A program made the translations under genes and the position numbers. Below are positions 19,440-29,299 of a DNA stretch of 64,000 nt, in pieces. Position 1 is the first letter of the stretch. Each line of letters starts with the position of its first letter. Source of the stretch: Prorocentrum cordatum. Its lineage: Eukaryota; Sar; Dinophyceae; Prorocentrales; Prorocentraceae. The stretch is from assembly GCA_963575745.1 (NCBI GenBank), contig CAUYUJ010002747.1, forward strand, positions 1 through 64,000. The letters run 5' to 3'. The notes beneath the pieces were generated by a model that saw only the letters and a program-made list of their open reading frames with translations, was not told where the DNA came from and ran no database searches.

Positions 19440-20007
19440 CTAGCTCATGGCCTTTCTCTTGCCGCCCTTGCCGCGGTTGCTCTTGTCTTTGTCCGCGCCC
19501 TTGCCCTTGGCCTTGCCGCCCTTGCCAGTGTCGCCCTTGTCTCTGGCCTTGCGTTTGCCGATGCCCTTGGCCTTTGTCTTGTCGCCCTTGCTGATGCCGA
19601 CCTTCTCCTGGGCCTTTTTGTCGCCGGCCTTGCCGGTGGCCTTGTCGCGGGCCTTTTTGTTGCCGGCCTTGCCGTTGGCCTTCGTCTTGCCGCCCTGGGC
19701 CTTCTTGCTGTCCTTGTCCTTGCCGGCGGCGTCGGTCTCGAGCTTGCCCTTGCTCTTTGCCGTTGTTCTTGTCGTCGCCCTTGCCGTCGCCCTTGCCGTT
19801 GTTCTGGCCGTCGCCCTTGTCGCCCTTGCCCTCGCCCTCGCCGCCGTCGTCAGTGGCGGGCGGCCTCCAGCGCCACGTCTCCTCGACGCTGCCCTCGCTC
19901 CACGACGGCGCGATCAATCGGCCGCTCCAGCCGCCCCACTGCTGACACGTCCTCCATCGCTTCAGCTCAGTGAAAGTTTTGACGGCCGTCCCGGAGGGCG
20001 CAGCCAT
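19440..20007 (-). pseudogene. Lys/Gly-rich basic protein, frame-broken
   Basis: On the minus strand an ATG at 20007 opens MAAPSGTAVKTFTELKRWRT and continues CQQWGGWSGRLIAPSWSEGS, then a Gly/Lys/Asp-rich stretch. Around 19750-19765 the Gly/Lys periodicity jumps by one base into another frame (SKGKLETDAAGKDKDSKKAQ…) that runs to a TAG at about 19441. The continuous bias across two frames points to a one-base indel or a tiny intron. The product would be a highly basic, possibly nucleic-acid-binding protein; no named family is recognised. Confidence 0.45.
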
Positions 20008-20079
20008 CGGACCAGATTCGATCTGAATCCAGCGCGAGCACTGATCTGAGACAAAATGTCTACGGATTGTTCGACGTTG

Positions 20080-20247
20080 CAGTCAGCCCGCATCGTAAAG
20101 ATGCGCGGTAAGGATGCAAGGCCCCCGGAGGCCCATGGCGTTTTTCGAGCGAGGCTGGCAGGCGAAGTCGCAAATGATGGGCCGACGGGACACCGATGCA
20201 AGGGTTGCCTTGGGGAGGTTGCCCACCCTCGCGATGCGGGTTGACTG
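20080..20247. mobile_element. MITE-like TIR element, family B, copy 3
   Basis: A 168-bp segment with left end CAGTCAGCCCGCATCGTAAA and right end, reverse complemented, CAGTCAACCCGCATCGCGAG. It is flanked by GTTG(C) on the left and (GC)AAC on the right, extending the inverted symmetry. Related to 2569-2724 and 10413-10570. Confidence 0.75.
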
Positions 20248-20364
20248 AAGCAACTGTTGTTTTGCATGCGTGAAAGCCTTTTGGGAGATGACCCCGCGGG
20301 GGCATCTTGGGCGCCGTGCCATCTTGGGCGTCTTGGAGCAATAGTGCGAGAGAGGAACGCTGGG

Positions 20365-20383
20365 CAGAGAGAGAGAGAGAGAT

Positions 20384-20414
<31 letters not shown>

Positions 20415-20419
20415 AAAAT

Positions 20420-20472
<53 letters not shown>

Positions 20473-20540
20473 AAGAAAGAAAGAAAGAGAAAGAGAGAGA
20501 TAGAGATATCATATATATATATAGAGAGATAGAGATAGGA
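20365..20540. repeat. GA microsatellite with short TA run
   Basis: (GA)n with A-rich interruptions, ending in ATATATATATAG. From 20550 to 21230 the sequence is GC-rich with no recognised protein. Confidence 0.9.
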
Positions 20541-21239
20541 GGAGTCGGCTTGCAGGGGGGGCCGGGCGCGGGGGGGGCGCCAACGACCGCGCCGATTCCA
20601 TCGCGGCCCGCTGCCCCTTCCCGGGACTCTCAGGAATCCTCCGGGCCCAGTCGGCCTCGCAGTCGGCGCCGGCGTCGCATCGCCCGCGAGGGCCAGCCGG
20701 CGGGCGGGCCGACCTTGTTGCGCATGTTTGGCGCGAGAGACCCGCGCGGGCCTCGCGCTGTGCCCGCGCCCCAGGGCGACGGCCCAGGCCCCTGTAGCCC
20801 CCCGCGCTGACGCGATGGCCTCGCGCTGGGCGCAGGAGCGGGCGCCGCCGACCGATCGGTTCAGTTCCGCGCACTTCTCATGCGAGAATGCAAAGCCCCC
20901 CATGCTGCTCGAGCGCTTTGCGCGCTGAGCAATGCGATGCAGTTGCGACGGCCGCGCGTTCAATTGGAAACCGCAGCGCAAGTTTCCATTCCCGCGCGCG
21001 GGGCGGGGTATGAACTTACAGATGCGCCGACGGTCGAGAACTCGCGCGCGCGCCCGCGCCTGCCATGTTGGGCGTGCGCACTGGGTCTGGAAATCTGTGG
21101 CTCGGCCGCCCGATGCGCCCCAAAAATCGCCCCGCCTCCCCCCCGCCCCACCCCCCCTTCAAAACTCTTCCGCGCTCCTGGAAAAACCATGCCGCCGAGG
21201 CGGGAGCTCGGGCCGCGGCCTGGTGGTCCCCGGGGCACA

Positions 21240-21420
21240 GGGGAATCAAAGGAATCAGCACGGAATCAGTACAGAATCAAAACAGAATCGGCACAACTGC
21301 GACCCCTGATTCTAGCGGAATCAAAAGAATCAGTACGGAATCAATACGGAATCAAAGGAGGAATCGGCGATGAAACCAGAATCGGCCAGAACGGGGAAGT
21401 AGGCCAGAATCGGTGCCAGA
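21240..21420. repeat. Degenerate GAATC short tandem repeat
   Basis: About a dozen irregularly spaced copies of CGGAATCA or AGAATCGG words. No coding evidence. The flank 21430-22040 is GC-rich and unassigned. Confidence 0.6.
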
Positions 21421-22039
21421 ACCCATGGAGAGAGGCCTTTTTCCCGCGAGTTCATTGCGGCGGGTCCGCGGCGCGGGCGCGCCGCGCGACTTCGCTGGTT
21501 CAGCGAGGCGCGCAGTCGGCGTTCAGAGTGAACAGGTTGTTTTCAAGGCGATATCCTGGCGGCGCGCTGGCGCATTGCGCATTTGCGTATTCCTGGCGGG
21601 CTGTTTGAGGGCGACCCGGCAGCGTCGGCCGAATGGCCCGCCAATGCCGCGCAGCCGATCGCGCGCCCCATGCGGTCACGTCGACCGCCGTGTGCCGCGA
21701 CGGCCGCGCGCCCCGGGCCGCGCCATTGCCGCGTTGGATTGGACGGCGCAGCGCCCGTTTTCCAAAAGTCGTTACATGCATATCGCGCGTGTCGAGCCAG
21801 CAGCAACCGCTCCCAGAAGCAGCCTTGACAGGCGCCCCATGCCCGTTGTCGCCCGGTTCCGATCCAAATCATAGTTTCTTAGGATGCGCTTGCGCGAATG
21901 TGAGCGCGCGGGCAAGTAACGCGTGCGCGCTTGGCGCAGCCTGGGAAATCCAACATGGAGCCCCCCGGGGGCGCGGGGCGCCGGCGACGCCTCCGCCCGC
22001 CTCCCGCGCGCCCGACCCCCCCCGCAAGCCGACTCCTCC

Positions 22040-22041
<2 letters not shown>

Positions 22042-22131
<90 letters not shown>

Positions 22132-22200
22132 AGAGAGACAAGAGAGAGAGGGAGTGAGGAGAGAGAGAGAGAAAGAGAGAACGATAGAGAGAGAGAGGTC
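22042..22200. repeat. GA microsatellite
   Basis: (GA)n with minor interruptions, adjoining an inverted TTGGGGCC-type fragment (22240-22390, here as GGCCCC/CCAAGA wording). Confidence 0.9.
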
Positions 22201-22629
22201 CAACGTCCTTTACAAACACGATGAAACATGCGTTTTGCCGTCTCGCTCTTGCGCCCCCGACGGGCCCCCGAGGCCTGGGGGCGGGCGGCCCCGAGGCGGT
22301 CCAAGATAGCCCCGAGAAGGGCCCAAAAGGGCCCCAATGCGACCCCGAAAACGCTTCAGGGCGGGCCAAGAGGGCCCCAGGGCGGCACTTTTGAACATCC
22401 GATGGGGGGGATGGGGAAGGGGGGGGGGAGGGGGGGGCGGTCCCAATTAAGGGGCCCCCCCGCGAGTCGCGGGCGGCTCGCTCGTCGGGGCGGGTCGCGG
22501 GCGGCGGCCTGGCGTTGGCCCCCGCACTCTTGGAGCCGCTTCGCGGCCGTCTCGGGCCCCCCCCCCCCGATGGAACATGGCGCAGAGTTCAGAGAATTCG
22601 CAAGGGCCTGAGGAGACCCCACTTCGCGC

Positions 22630-22815
22630 CTGAAGGCGCGGAGGGCCCCCCAGCCCCTCTGGCCCCCCTCGAAGGCCTCGCCAAGAACAAGGGCGAGTGC
22701 TCGACCATGGCCCTGGAGCTCGAGGGCCTGCGCGCCAGCGAGACCTTGGTCAAGGACTTGCAGGCCAGCGAGGCGAGCATGGCGGGCCAATACGCAGTCA
22801 TCAAGCAGCTGGTTG
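22630..22815 (+). CDS. Candidate exon of an unrecognised gene (helical)
   Basis: The reading PPAPLAPLEGLAKNKGECST then MALELEGLRASETLVKDLQA and SEASMAGQYAVIKQLVED is helical and repeat-free. A C/T-rich tract (22820-22975) follows and may be the start of an intron. It may pair with the exon-like piece at 23285-23515. No family is recognised. Confidence 0.4.
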
Positions 22816-22819
22816 AGGA

Positions 22820-22980
22820 CCCTCGTCGCGGTCGTCCTCGTCCCCCCCCGCCCCCCTCTCCTCTTCCCTCCTCCTCCTTCTTCTCCTCGTCCTCGTCCTC
22901 ATCCTCCTCCTCCTCCTCCTCCTCCTCTTCGTCCTCCTCCTCGTCCTCCTCCTCCTCCTCCTCCTCCTCTTCCTTCTCTC
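22820..22980. repeat. CTC/TCC microsatellite
   Basis: A degenerate (TCC)n tract with CCTCGT variants giving poly-Ser, poly-Pro and poly-Leu frames. Confidence 0.9.
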
Positions 22981-23284
22981 CCGCGGCGGCGGCGGTGGCG
23001 CCCTCTGGCGGGGCTTCGGCCTCGGCCTCGCTGGCCTTGGCCGTGCCGCCCCACTCGCCGCTGAGGCACTTCTCGAGCTCCTCTCGGCGGCGCGAGTCGT
23101 CGCCGCCTACGTCGCCGTCGTCGTCGTGCTACAGGCGGCCCGGATTAGTAGGTCGACCCTGCCAGATCAAGGGCGCCCTCGCGCCCCATGTCCCCCTGCA
23201 TTTCTGTGGCAGCGTTGCCCTCGGAAAGGTCTTGTGTCTTCTCGCGCGCCCTCTCCGATCAAGTCCGACTGTAGCCCCCCATTT

Positions 23285-23515
23285 ACTTTTCGCCCCCGCG
23301 AGAACCACGGGGAGACGCTCGCTGCCGAGCAGTGGAAGGGCTACCCCGAGCGCACGAAGACGATCATCGAATGGTACGACAAGAAAAAACAGTTCGCCAA
23401 AGCGCTGATCTCCACGGAGAAGCGCCAGAAGGACAAGGCCGCGACGGACGCGGCCGCGACGGCCGCGATCGGCGCGGCGGCGACCGGCGCGGCGGCGCCA
23501 GCCGCGGAGGCATAG
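23285..23515 (+). CDS. Candidate terminal exon of an unrecognised gene
   Basis: The reading PRENHGETLAAEQWKGYPER, TKTIIEWYDKKKQFAKALIS and TEKRQKDKAATDAAATAAIG ends in an Ala-rich tail and stop at 23515. It is charged, helical and convincing as protein. The preceding part of the frame (23126-23280) is weaker and may be intron. Function unknown. Confidence 0.45.
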   Translation, partial: TFRPRENHGETLAAEQWKGYPERTKTIIEWYDKKKQFAKALISTEKRQKDKAATDAAATAAIGAAATGAAAPAAEA

Positions 23516-23670
23516 GGCAGCACCTGGGGACTTTGGGGTGCTAGCTGAATGTCGAGGGGGAAACGCGCGAACACCCAAAGGTCCGCGCCGACTTCTGGGA
23601 TCGGCGCTGGGCCCTCTCCCTGGTGCGGACCGCGCCTGTAACGGCGACGGAGGCGTCGCTGGGGGGGCCT

Positions 23671-24250
23671 GGCGCCGATCCCAGAATTCCGCACAGACTT
23701 CTGGAGTATTTGTTCGCATTGCGTTTCTCGCTCGATAGCTGGAGCGATGCCTGCGCGTGGAGTCGTCGACTCAGACTCGCTGAGACGCGTGGGCGGTGTT
23801 CTGCTAGCGCGCGCAGCTGGGCTCGCTATAGTTTCAACGTTCGAGCTGCGCCCTGGCGCCAGCGAGCTTGCGCGCGGTCGAGAGGGGGTGCGATGGGAGA
23901 GACATGCAGGGGGCAGAGGACGGGTCGGGCGCAGCCAGGGGCGACGCTGGTCCGCAATGCGCCCCCATTGTTTCGGGTCGGAGGCGTCGCCGGGTGGGGT
24001 CCGGCGCCGATCCCAGAATTGCGTGCAGACTTCTGGAGTTTTCGTTTGCATTGCGTTTCTCACTCGATAGCGAGCGCGGTCTGCGCGTGGAGTCGTCGAC
24101 TCAGACTCGCTGAGACGCGTGGGCGGCCACTCTGCTGGCGCGCGCAGCTGGGCTCGATATAGTTTCAACATTCGAGCTGCGCTCTGGCGCGGGCGAGCCT
24201 GCGCGCGGTCGAGAAGGGGTGTAACGGGCGTTGCCAGGGGCGGCCCTGGC
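23671..24250 (+). repeat. Direct tandem duplication, ~330-bp unit
   Basis: GGCGCCGATCCCAGAATT starts copies at 23671 and 24003. Both continue through CAGACTTCTGGAGT, GCGTGGAGTCGTCGACTCAG and GCGCGCAGCTGGGCTCG to CGCGCGGTCGAGA. They differ at scattered sites. An inverted fragment of the same start (CTTCTGGGATCGGCGC) lies near 23597-23615. Frames are open but not protein-like. Confidence 0.75.
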
Positions 24251-24378
24251 CCTCAATGCGCCCCCAATGTTTTGGTTCGGGTGTCCAGGGACCTCTGGGC
24301 CCCCTGGCCTCGCGAGCGCCTGGGCCACGTGAGGAAGCTGGGCCAGGGGCAGACCTGGCAACTCCCGAAGGCAGCATG

Positions 24379-24554
24379 CAGTCGGGGCGCTGACGTAAGG
24401 AACCCCAAATAAGGAACGATGCCCATTTCTTCAATAAGTTAAACTTCGATTCCCCATCGAATACCTAAGGACAACCTAAGGCAAGCTGCGAAACAATTAA
24501 GGAACACGGAGCCCCTCCCCAACGAAAAGAGTTCCTAGTTTAGCGCCCCGACTG
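24379..24554 (+). mobile_element. MITE family A, copy 1 (Tc1/mariner-like ends)
   Basis: A 176-bp element with inverted ends: left CAGTCGGGGCGCTGACGTAA, right (reverse complement) CAGTCGGGGCGCTAAACTAG. It is followed by TA; the left flank is TG. The interior is relatively AT-rich (ACCTAAGGACAACCTAAGGC). It aligns along its whole length with the reverse complement of 42881-43057. CAGT termini with TA flanks are typical of Tc1/mariner; no transposase is present. Confidence 0.85.
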
Positions 24555-25260
24555 TATACCAACCGTGACCCAGTAATTTCAGCAAGTGCGCCGCTGCTCG
24601 CCATGGGACGGCCGTGGGAATGATGCGCGTGGCGCCGCAGGCTCGTCGCAAGAAACGAATCCCCCCCTCGCGCGAGATCGACCCCTGTCCTGTTGCGGTC
24701 GGCTCTCCCATCGGGCGGTCGGTAACTCGGGGGCAACGGGGGTCGAGCGCTGCAAGAAACGGCCCCCCCCCCCGCCCCAGATGGAGGGGCCTCGAAGGGC
24801 CTCCTGGGGCTTCCGAAGAGGTCCTTAAGATGATAGTTGTTCGCACTGCGCGCTTTGCCCCTGCGTCGCCGACCGCCCGACGTTGTTTCTCCGCGCTGTT
24901 CGACGCGCGCCCCGGCCGCTTGCCGCCAGGAATACTTGCTCCCGTTCGAGGTCGCCGACGGGGCACTCCTGCGAAGCACCTGAGGAAGATCCCTTTCGCC
25001 GACACTTGCGAAGGGTGGGGCTGGGAAGGGGCGTCAGCGGCGACTGCCCCCCGGCTCGCTTCCTGGACTCAATGCCTCCTGTCTCTCTCGCCCTTCGGAG
25101 TCGGCGGAGCGGCGCAGGCCTCATCTCTTCCGCTCCTGACCCCTGCCCCCTGGCCTTTCGCAGCACTGTGCCCCCCCCGTTTCCCGTCTCGGCGCTGGGA
25201 TGGGAGGCGGCCGCCTCGCCCCCCGAGCATCTCGGACGTGAACCCTTTCGTTGTGGCGAT
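24555..25260. other. Unassigned GC-rich interval
   Basis: Overlapping frames exist on both strands. None has a recognisable domain or protein-like composition for more than a short stretch. A 40-residue stretch at 25235-25350 (DVNPFVVAMLEQFGGGQTHM…) could be an isolated exon but has no support beyond composition. Confidence 0.4.
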
Positions 25261-25559
25261 GCTTGAGCAGTTCGGCGGCGGCCAGACCCACATGTCGCAC
25301 GGCGTTGCGTTGGCGCGATCTCTCTGTCAGACAACGGCAGGATCGACTGCTCAGCTTGAACGCGCCCCCCCCCCCCCCCCCCCCAGCCTGCGCAGACAGC
25401 GCGGGCCCCCCGATCACGGTCCCGACGCCCCTTCTGGGCTCGAACGGTTGAGAGCGTTTTCTCGTTCATTTCCGCTTCCCTCGCTTTCGGGGGCGGCCCC
25501 CCCCCGCCCCCTGCACCCCCCCGGGCCCTGGGCGGGGGGGCGGGTGTCCAACGCGGCCC

Positions 25560-26060
25560 GCGATGGCTCCGAGAGGGCCTCGAGATGGCTAAAAACTTCT
25601 TCCAACGTGCTCCAGGGGCCCCCGAGACCTTTCCAAAACGCGCCCGAGAGCCCTCGGACGCCCCCGAGGAGGCCCCCGAGACGTCAGCACCCCTCAAACA
25701 CCGACGGGCCATCATTCTCCACGAGCACTCCATGAAGGCCACAAGAAGCAACTTTAAAGGCTTTGGGCATTGCTAATTCAGCCCCCCCCCCCCCCCCCTC
25801 GATCGACCCCCTCCAAGATGGCCCCAATATCGACCTGGGATGGCCGTGGGTGCCCCTTTGAGGCGCCCGCGACGCTTCCAAGAGGCTCCCGATGGATCCC
25901 CAATGAGGCCCAAACGCGAAGTTTGGGTGGCCCAGGGCGCCGCGCCTCAACCAGGAGAGACCTTGCCCCTGCCAGCCCGTCCAGAAACGACGCCCAGGAG
26001 CGCGGGGGCAATGAGAGGGGCGGCCGAATTGTTCGCAGGGCGCGGAGGAGAATGGACGGA
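25560..26060. repeat. TTGGGGCC-family fragments in mixed orientation
   Basis: Inverse-oriented wording (GGCCCCCGAGA, CCAAGATGGCC) at 25600-25830 is followed by a plus-oriented module start word (GCCAGCCCGTCCAGAAACGA) near 25973. It then enters a GAG-rich tract to 26260. Confidence 0.55.
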
Positions 26061-26274
26061 TAAGGGAGGAGAGAAGGGTGATACATCGGATGAGGGAGGA
26101 GGACGAGGGCGAGAACCAGGAGGATAAGGGAGAGGAGGAATAGGAGATGGAGGAGGGGAGGAGGATAATGAGCAGAAGGAGGAGGAAGGGGGAGAAGGTT
26201 AAGGGGGAGGAGGAGGAGGAGGAGGAAGAGGATGGATGGGGGGGAGGAGGAACGGGGGGGCTGGCGGGAGGCGT

Positions 26275-26620
26275 CTTTGAGCGCCTGACGCGCCGAGGAC
26301 AAGCCGACGCCGACATCAATTCACTTGCGAGGTGCGGCACTGCCTGCATGACCAACATTGAGCGGGACGTGCACAAACGCTTGTCGCATGGCATTTTCGG
26401 CGCGCAGATCGACGTGTACCCCATTGAGGTGGACATGAAAATTGCTTGCGGTCAGCTCGAGCCCACCCCCTTGCCGACCCTCGCCCCGTACGAAGTCTTC
26501 GCAGAGCTCTACAAAGCGGGCCCGGCGTTTTTTCGTGCAATGTTCGGGAACGAGCCGCGCTCCACTCTGACTCAGTACTGGGACGCCCTGCAGGATCGTT
26601 TGCATGAATCTGTTTTTCCT
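26275..26620 (+). CDS. Transposase-like dinoflagellate family protein, exon a
   Basis: The reading begins ERLTRRGQADADINSLARCG and continues TACMTNIERDVHKRLSHGIF, …LPTLAPYEVFAELYKAGPAF and LTQYWDALQDRLHE. It is globular and repeat-free. It is the first recognised block of a gene continuing at 27140, 27832, ~28240 and 28790, all plus strand. The donor lies close to 26610-26630 and is not certain. A 167-bp TIR element begins 20 bases after the frame's stop. Confidence 0.55.
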
Positions 26621-26640
26621 TAGGCGCTAAAAAACCTAAC

Positions 26641-26807
26641 GTGAAATTCGTGCGCCCCTGAAGTTTCGGAGGTCCGCGCAAGCGCATCTCTCTGAAGGGG
26701 GATGGGCCCCCCTTCAGGGCGGCGCCAGAGGCGCCCCCGCAGGGGTTCAGCGCCGATCCGATAGATCCGCGCGGACCTCCGAAACTTCAGGGGCCCGGCA
26801 ATTTCAC
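26641..26807. mobile_element. MITE-like TIR element in the first intron of the transposase-like gene
   Basis: A 167-bp element with ~39-bp inverted ends. The outer part is GTGAAATT on both sides, then a short mismatch, then CCCCTGAAGTTTCGGAGGTC followed by CGCGC, identical on both sides. The interior contains a smaller GAAGGGGG/CCCCCCTTC foldback. No ORF. It sits directly after exon a, so it is intronic. Confidence 0.8.
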
Positions 26808-27139
26808 TTGAGGGCGCGTCTCTGCATGGCGCCCGCCTCCGCTCCTGGCCCAGCCGCCGAAGCCGCCCTTGCCGGGGCGCGCAAGCGCCAGATGCATCGC
26901 CCTGCGCGGCCGGGCTAGTTTGGCGTGGATCCCAACAAGCAAGGTAAACTGGAAGTTGGCACTCCTGCACCTCCTCCTGCTACTGTTCCTCCCCTTCCTC
27001 CCTCTCCCCCCCCCTTCCCCCCCCTTCCCCTGCTTCTCCTCCGCCCCCCTCCTGCCCCCTCCCCCTGCCCCCCGGTTTCTGGCGCGCCCTGCTTGAGGGG
27101 GATGGCGACCCTTTTAAATATAAAGGGGGAGGGGAGGAC

Positions 27140-27603
27140 AGCAGTTACACGCACCCCGTGAACGAGATCCCGAATCTACGAGAACACCGAGGTAGAACCA
27201 TCCCAATATATTTCCACACTGATGGGGGAGAGGTGTACAACGACAGCAGCTATTGTATTCTGCACTGGGTCAGCGCGCTGGCGCACGACATAGACCCTGG
27301 CTTCTGCCGTTTTTTTGTGTACATGATTGAGGAGAGCTCAGTGGTATCTACGGTCACAGATGAACAATGCGTGTCATATCTAAAATGGAACATAGACGCA
27401 CTGCAATCAGGGCTCTTCCCCACGCACGATCATCTCGGTAAGCCTTTGACTGGCAGGAGGGCCGAGATGCGCGGGGAGCTGGCTGGCGGCTGGAGAGCAG
27501 CATTTGTCGCGCACACAGCTGATTGTAAAGAAAAGGTGCGCATGCACCGATTCTCTCGCAACTGGGCCTGCAATTTTCTCTGTGAGAAGTGTTTGGGGTG
27601 CAG
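27140..27603 (+). CDS. Transposase-like family protein, exon b
   Basis: After ACAG|CAGTTACACGC the frame reads NEIPNLREHRGRTIPIYFHT then DGGEVYNDSSYCILHWVSAL and, near the end, RMHRFSRNWACNFLCEKCLG. The 'IPIYFHTDGGEVY' and 'FSRNWACNFLCEKCL' motifs match an abundant dinoflagellate family that I regard as transposon-derived (loosely like KDZ or Tnp2-type transposases); this is recall, not a search. The exon ends CAG|GC at 27603/27604. Confidence 0.6.
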
Positions 27604-27619
27604 GCGCTGCGTCTCTCTA

Positions 27620-27671
<52 letters not shown>

Positions 27672-27831
27672 GCGCACATCTTTTTTATATCTCTCTCCCT
27701 CTCTGTCTCTCCTACTCATCTCTCACTTTTCCTCTCTCTTCCCGCCCCCCCGCCATTCCCGCCCCCCTCCTTCATTCCCTTTCCCCGTCCGCGCCCTATG
27801 CGCCCAACCTCTCTGTGCGCTTCGTTCGCAG
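27604..27831 (+). other. GC-AG intron with (CT)n polypyrimidine tract
   Basis: The 228-bp intron starts GCGCTGCG and ends TTCGTTCGCAG. (CT)n at 27610-27670 and a C/T-rich remainder supply a long polypyrimidine tract. Junctions read CAG|GC on both sides, and splicing joins the frames through an AG|G arginine codon. Reading through the intron in frame gives a Ser/Leu repeat with no protein character. Confidence 0.7.
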
Positions 27832-27990
27832 GCACCTCGTGGACGGAAATGCGTGCGATTTCCGCGTGGAAGCTGGGTGGCGGCAGATGCGTGTTTCCCA
27901 CGAACTATACATGGCTTCTTGTGCGAGGACGGGTTTCGCTACCTGCTCTCCTTGGCGGAATGTGCCAGGCTGGACGCTATTTTGCAGCCT
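27832..27990 (+). CDS. Transposase-like family protein, exon c
   Basis: The frame reads LVDGNACDFRVEAGWRQMRV then SHELYMASCARTGFATCSPW and RNVPGWTLF. 'W…..V SHE.Y……SPW..VPGW' is a hallmark order of the recalled family. The donor is not resolved; GC-rich non-protein sequence follows to about 28200. Confidence 0.55.
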
Positions 27991-28234
27991 GCGGCCCAGC
28001 CCGCCGCCCCGGGCGCCCGCCCGAGCTTTTTCGGGGGTCTCTTGGGGGCTTGCAGGGCTCATTGAACCGCGTTGGACACGTCGTGTTGTGCCCTGGGGGA
28101 GCTGGGGCATCTCGGACGCGCCCGGGGCCCCGCGGGGCCCGGGGCGGCCCGCGCGCCTTTGCCCTTGCGAAGCCAGGGCGTTTTGGGCGGGCATCTCGGG
28201 GAAACGGGGTTCTCAGTCCACGAGTTCCTGGGAG

Positions 28235-28600
28235 TTTCGATTCTCGACGGCCTGGTGATTCAGCGCGGTCGGCGCGGTGGCGGGTATAGAAATCGCGACG
28301 ACTTGTTACACGGCCTTTATTTAGGCTTTGTCAAAGACGTTGCGGGCCAGACCATATTCGATATAGCTTGGGGGATGTCCACGGACAGAGCGGGGATCAA
28401 CGATTCATTGTTGACGTTGTGGAGGGGTGGGTGCATTTATTGGCAGCAGAGAAAAACAAACAGGGGTTGCAAACAATTTACGCTGAAGACGCTGAGTTGG
28501 TCTGGGCCTGGGGATTACCCGACGCTCGAAACCAAGATGAAAGGTTTTCAATGCAAGCTGGTTTTCCTGTGGATCGCCCGTCCGAGGCTTAATTGCTTCG
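28235..28600 (+). CDS. Transposase-like family protein, exon d
   Basis: The frame reads RGGGYRNRDDLLHGLYLGFV, then KDVAGQTIFDIAWGMSTDRA, and later YPTLETKMKGFQCKLVFLWI. 'DDLLHGLYLG..KD' and 'YP.L.TK….K' occur in the same order in the recalled family. An alternative frame (GWVHLLAAEKNKQGLQTIYA) overlaps at 28410-28590 and could mark a frameshift in the middle of the exon. Borders are uncertain. Confidence 0.5.
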
Positions 28601-28789
28601 CCTGCGACGCGCGTTGACCCCCGGGGGCATTTTCCAGTCGCCCCCACCTTCGCCCCTGAGCTCTCTCGGGCCACCTGGCGGCGGGAGGGGGGGCCAGGAG
28701 GGGGGGGGCAAACTGCCGGAGGGGGGCGGGAAGGGAGGGGGGTGACTGAGAGGCGATGGGGGGCAAGAGATGCGGTCGCACTGCGCAGA

Positions 28790-29292
28790 TCGGTCTTTCA
28801 ATTCGTGCCCCGGGCGCCGCTTGCATCCGAGGTCTCGTGATCCTGATGTGGGAAAAAGGCATGGACCCCTCGAGGTGCGCCCAGCTGAGGGCTGCCATGC
28901 TCTGGTATCTTAAAGACGCCATCGAGGTCATGGACAAGAGTGGTTTAATTCTGACTCGGGAGCAGGCCGAAAGAATTCAGGAGAGCGGGCATAATTTCCT
29001 CACCATTTATCAGAAACTCGCCGAGATGACATTCGCTGCAGGCGTGTGCTCATATAAGCTACGTCCCAAACTCCATTATTTCGCCCACACCTTGGACGAA
29101 GTGACAGATACGCTCGAGAACCCACGCCGACAAGATTTGTTCTTAGCTGAAGACTTCATTGGAAAAGTGAAAAGGGTGGGGAAAAAATGCGGTAAACGCC
29201 TTGCGTCTTTGAGGGCTGCCCAACGGCGCGTGATTTTCATGGCCACTAAGTGGGCCAAGCTGCGAGGTGAATCAACCAAAGTAGCCGCTTGA
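28790..29292 (+). CDS. Transposase-like family protein, terminal exon
   Basis: After CTGCGCAG the frame reads IGLSIRAPGAACIRGLVILM, and later LRPKLHYFAHTLDEVTDTLE and NPRRQDLFLAEDFIGKVKRV, ending RGESTKVAA-stop. 'RPK.HYF.H…..NPR….EDF.GK.KR' is the C-terminal signature of the same dinoflagellate-expanded family. The strong conservation of this exon suggests a fairly young copy, though the exon d ambiguity leaves it unclear whether the gene is intact. Confidence 0.65.
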
Positions 29293-29299
29293 GCGGGGT

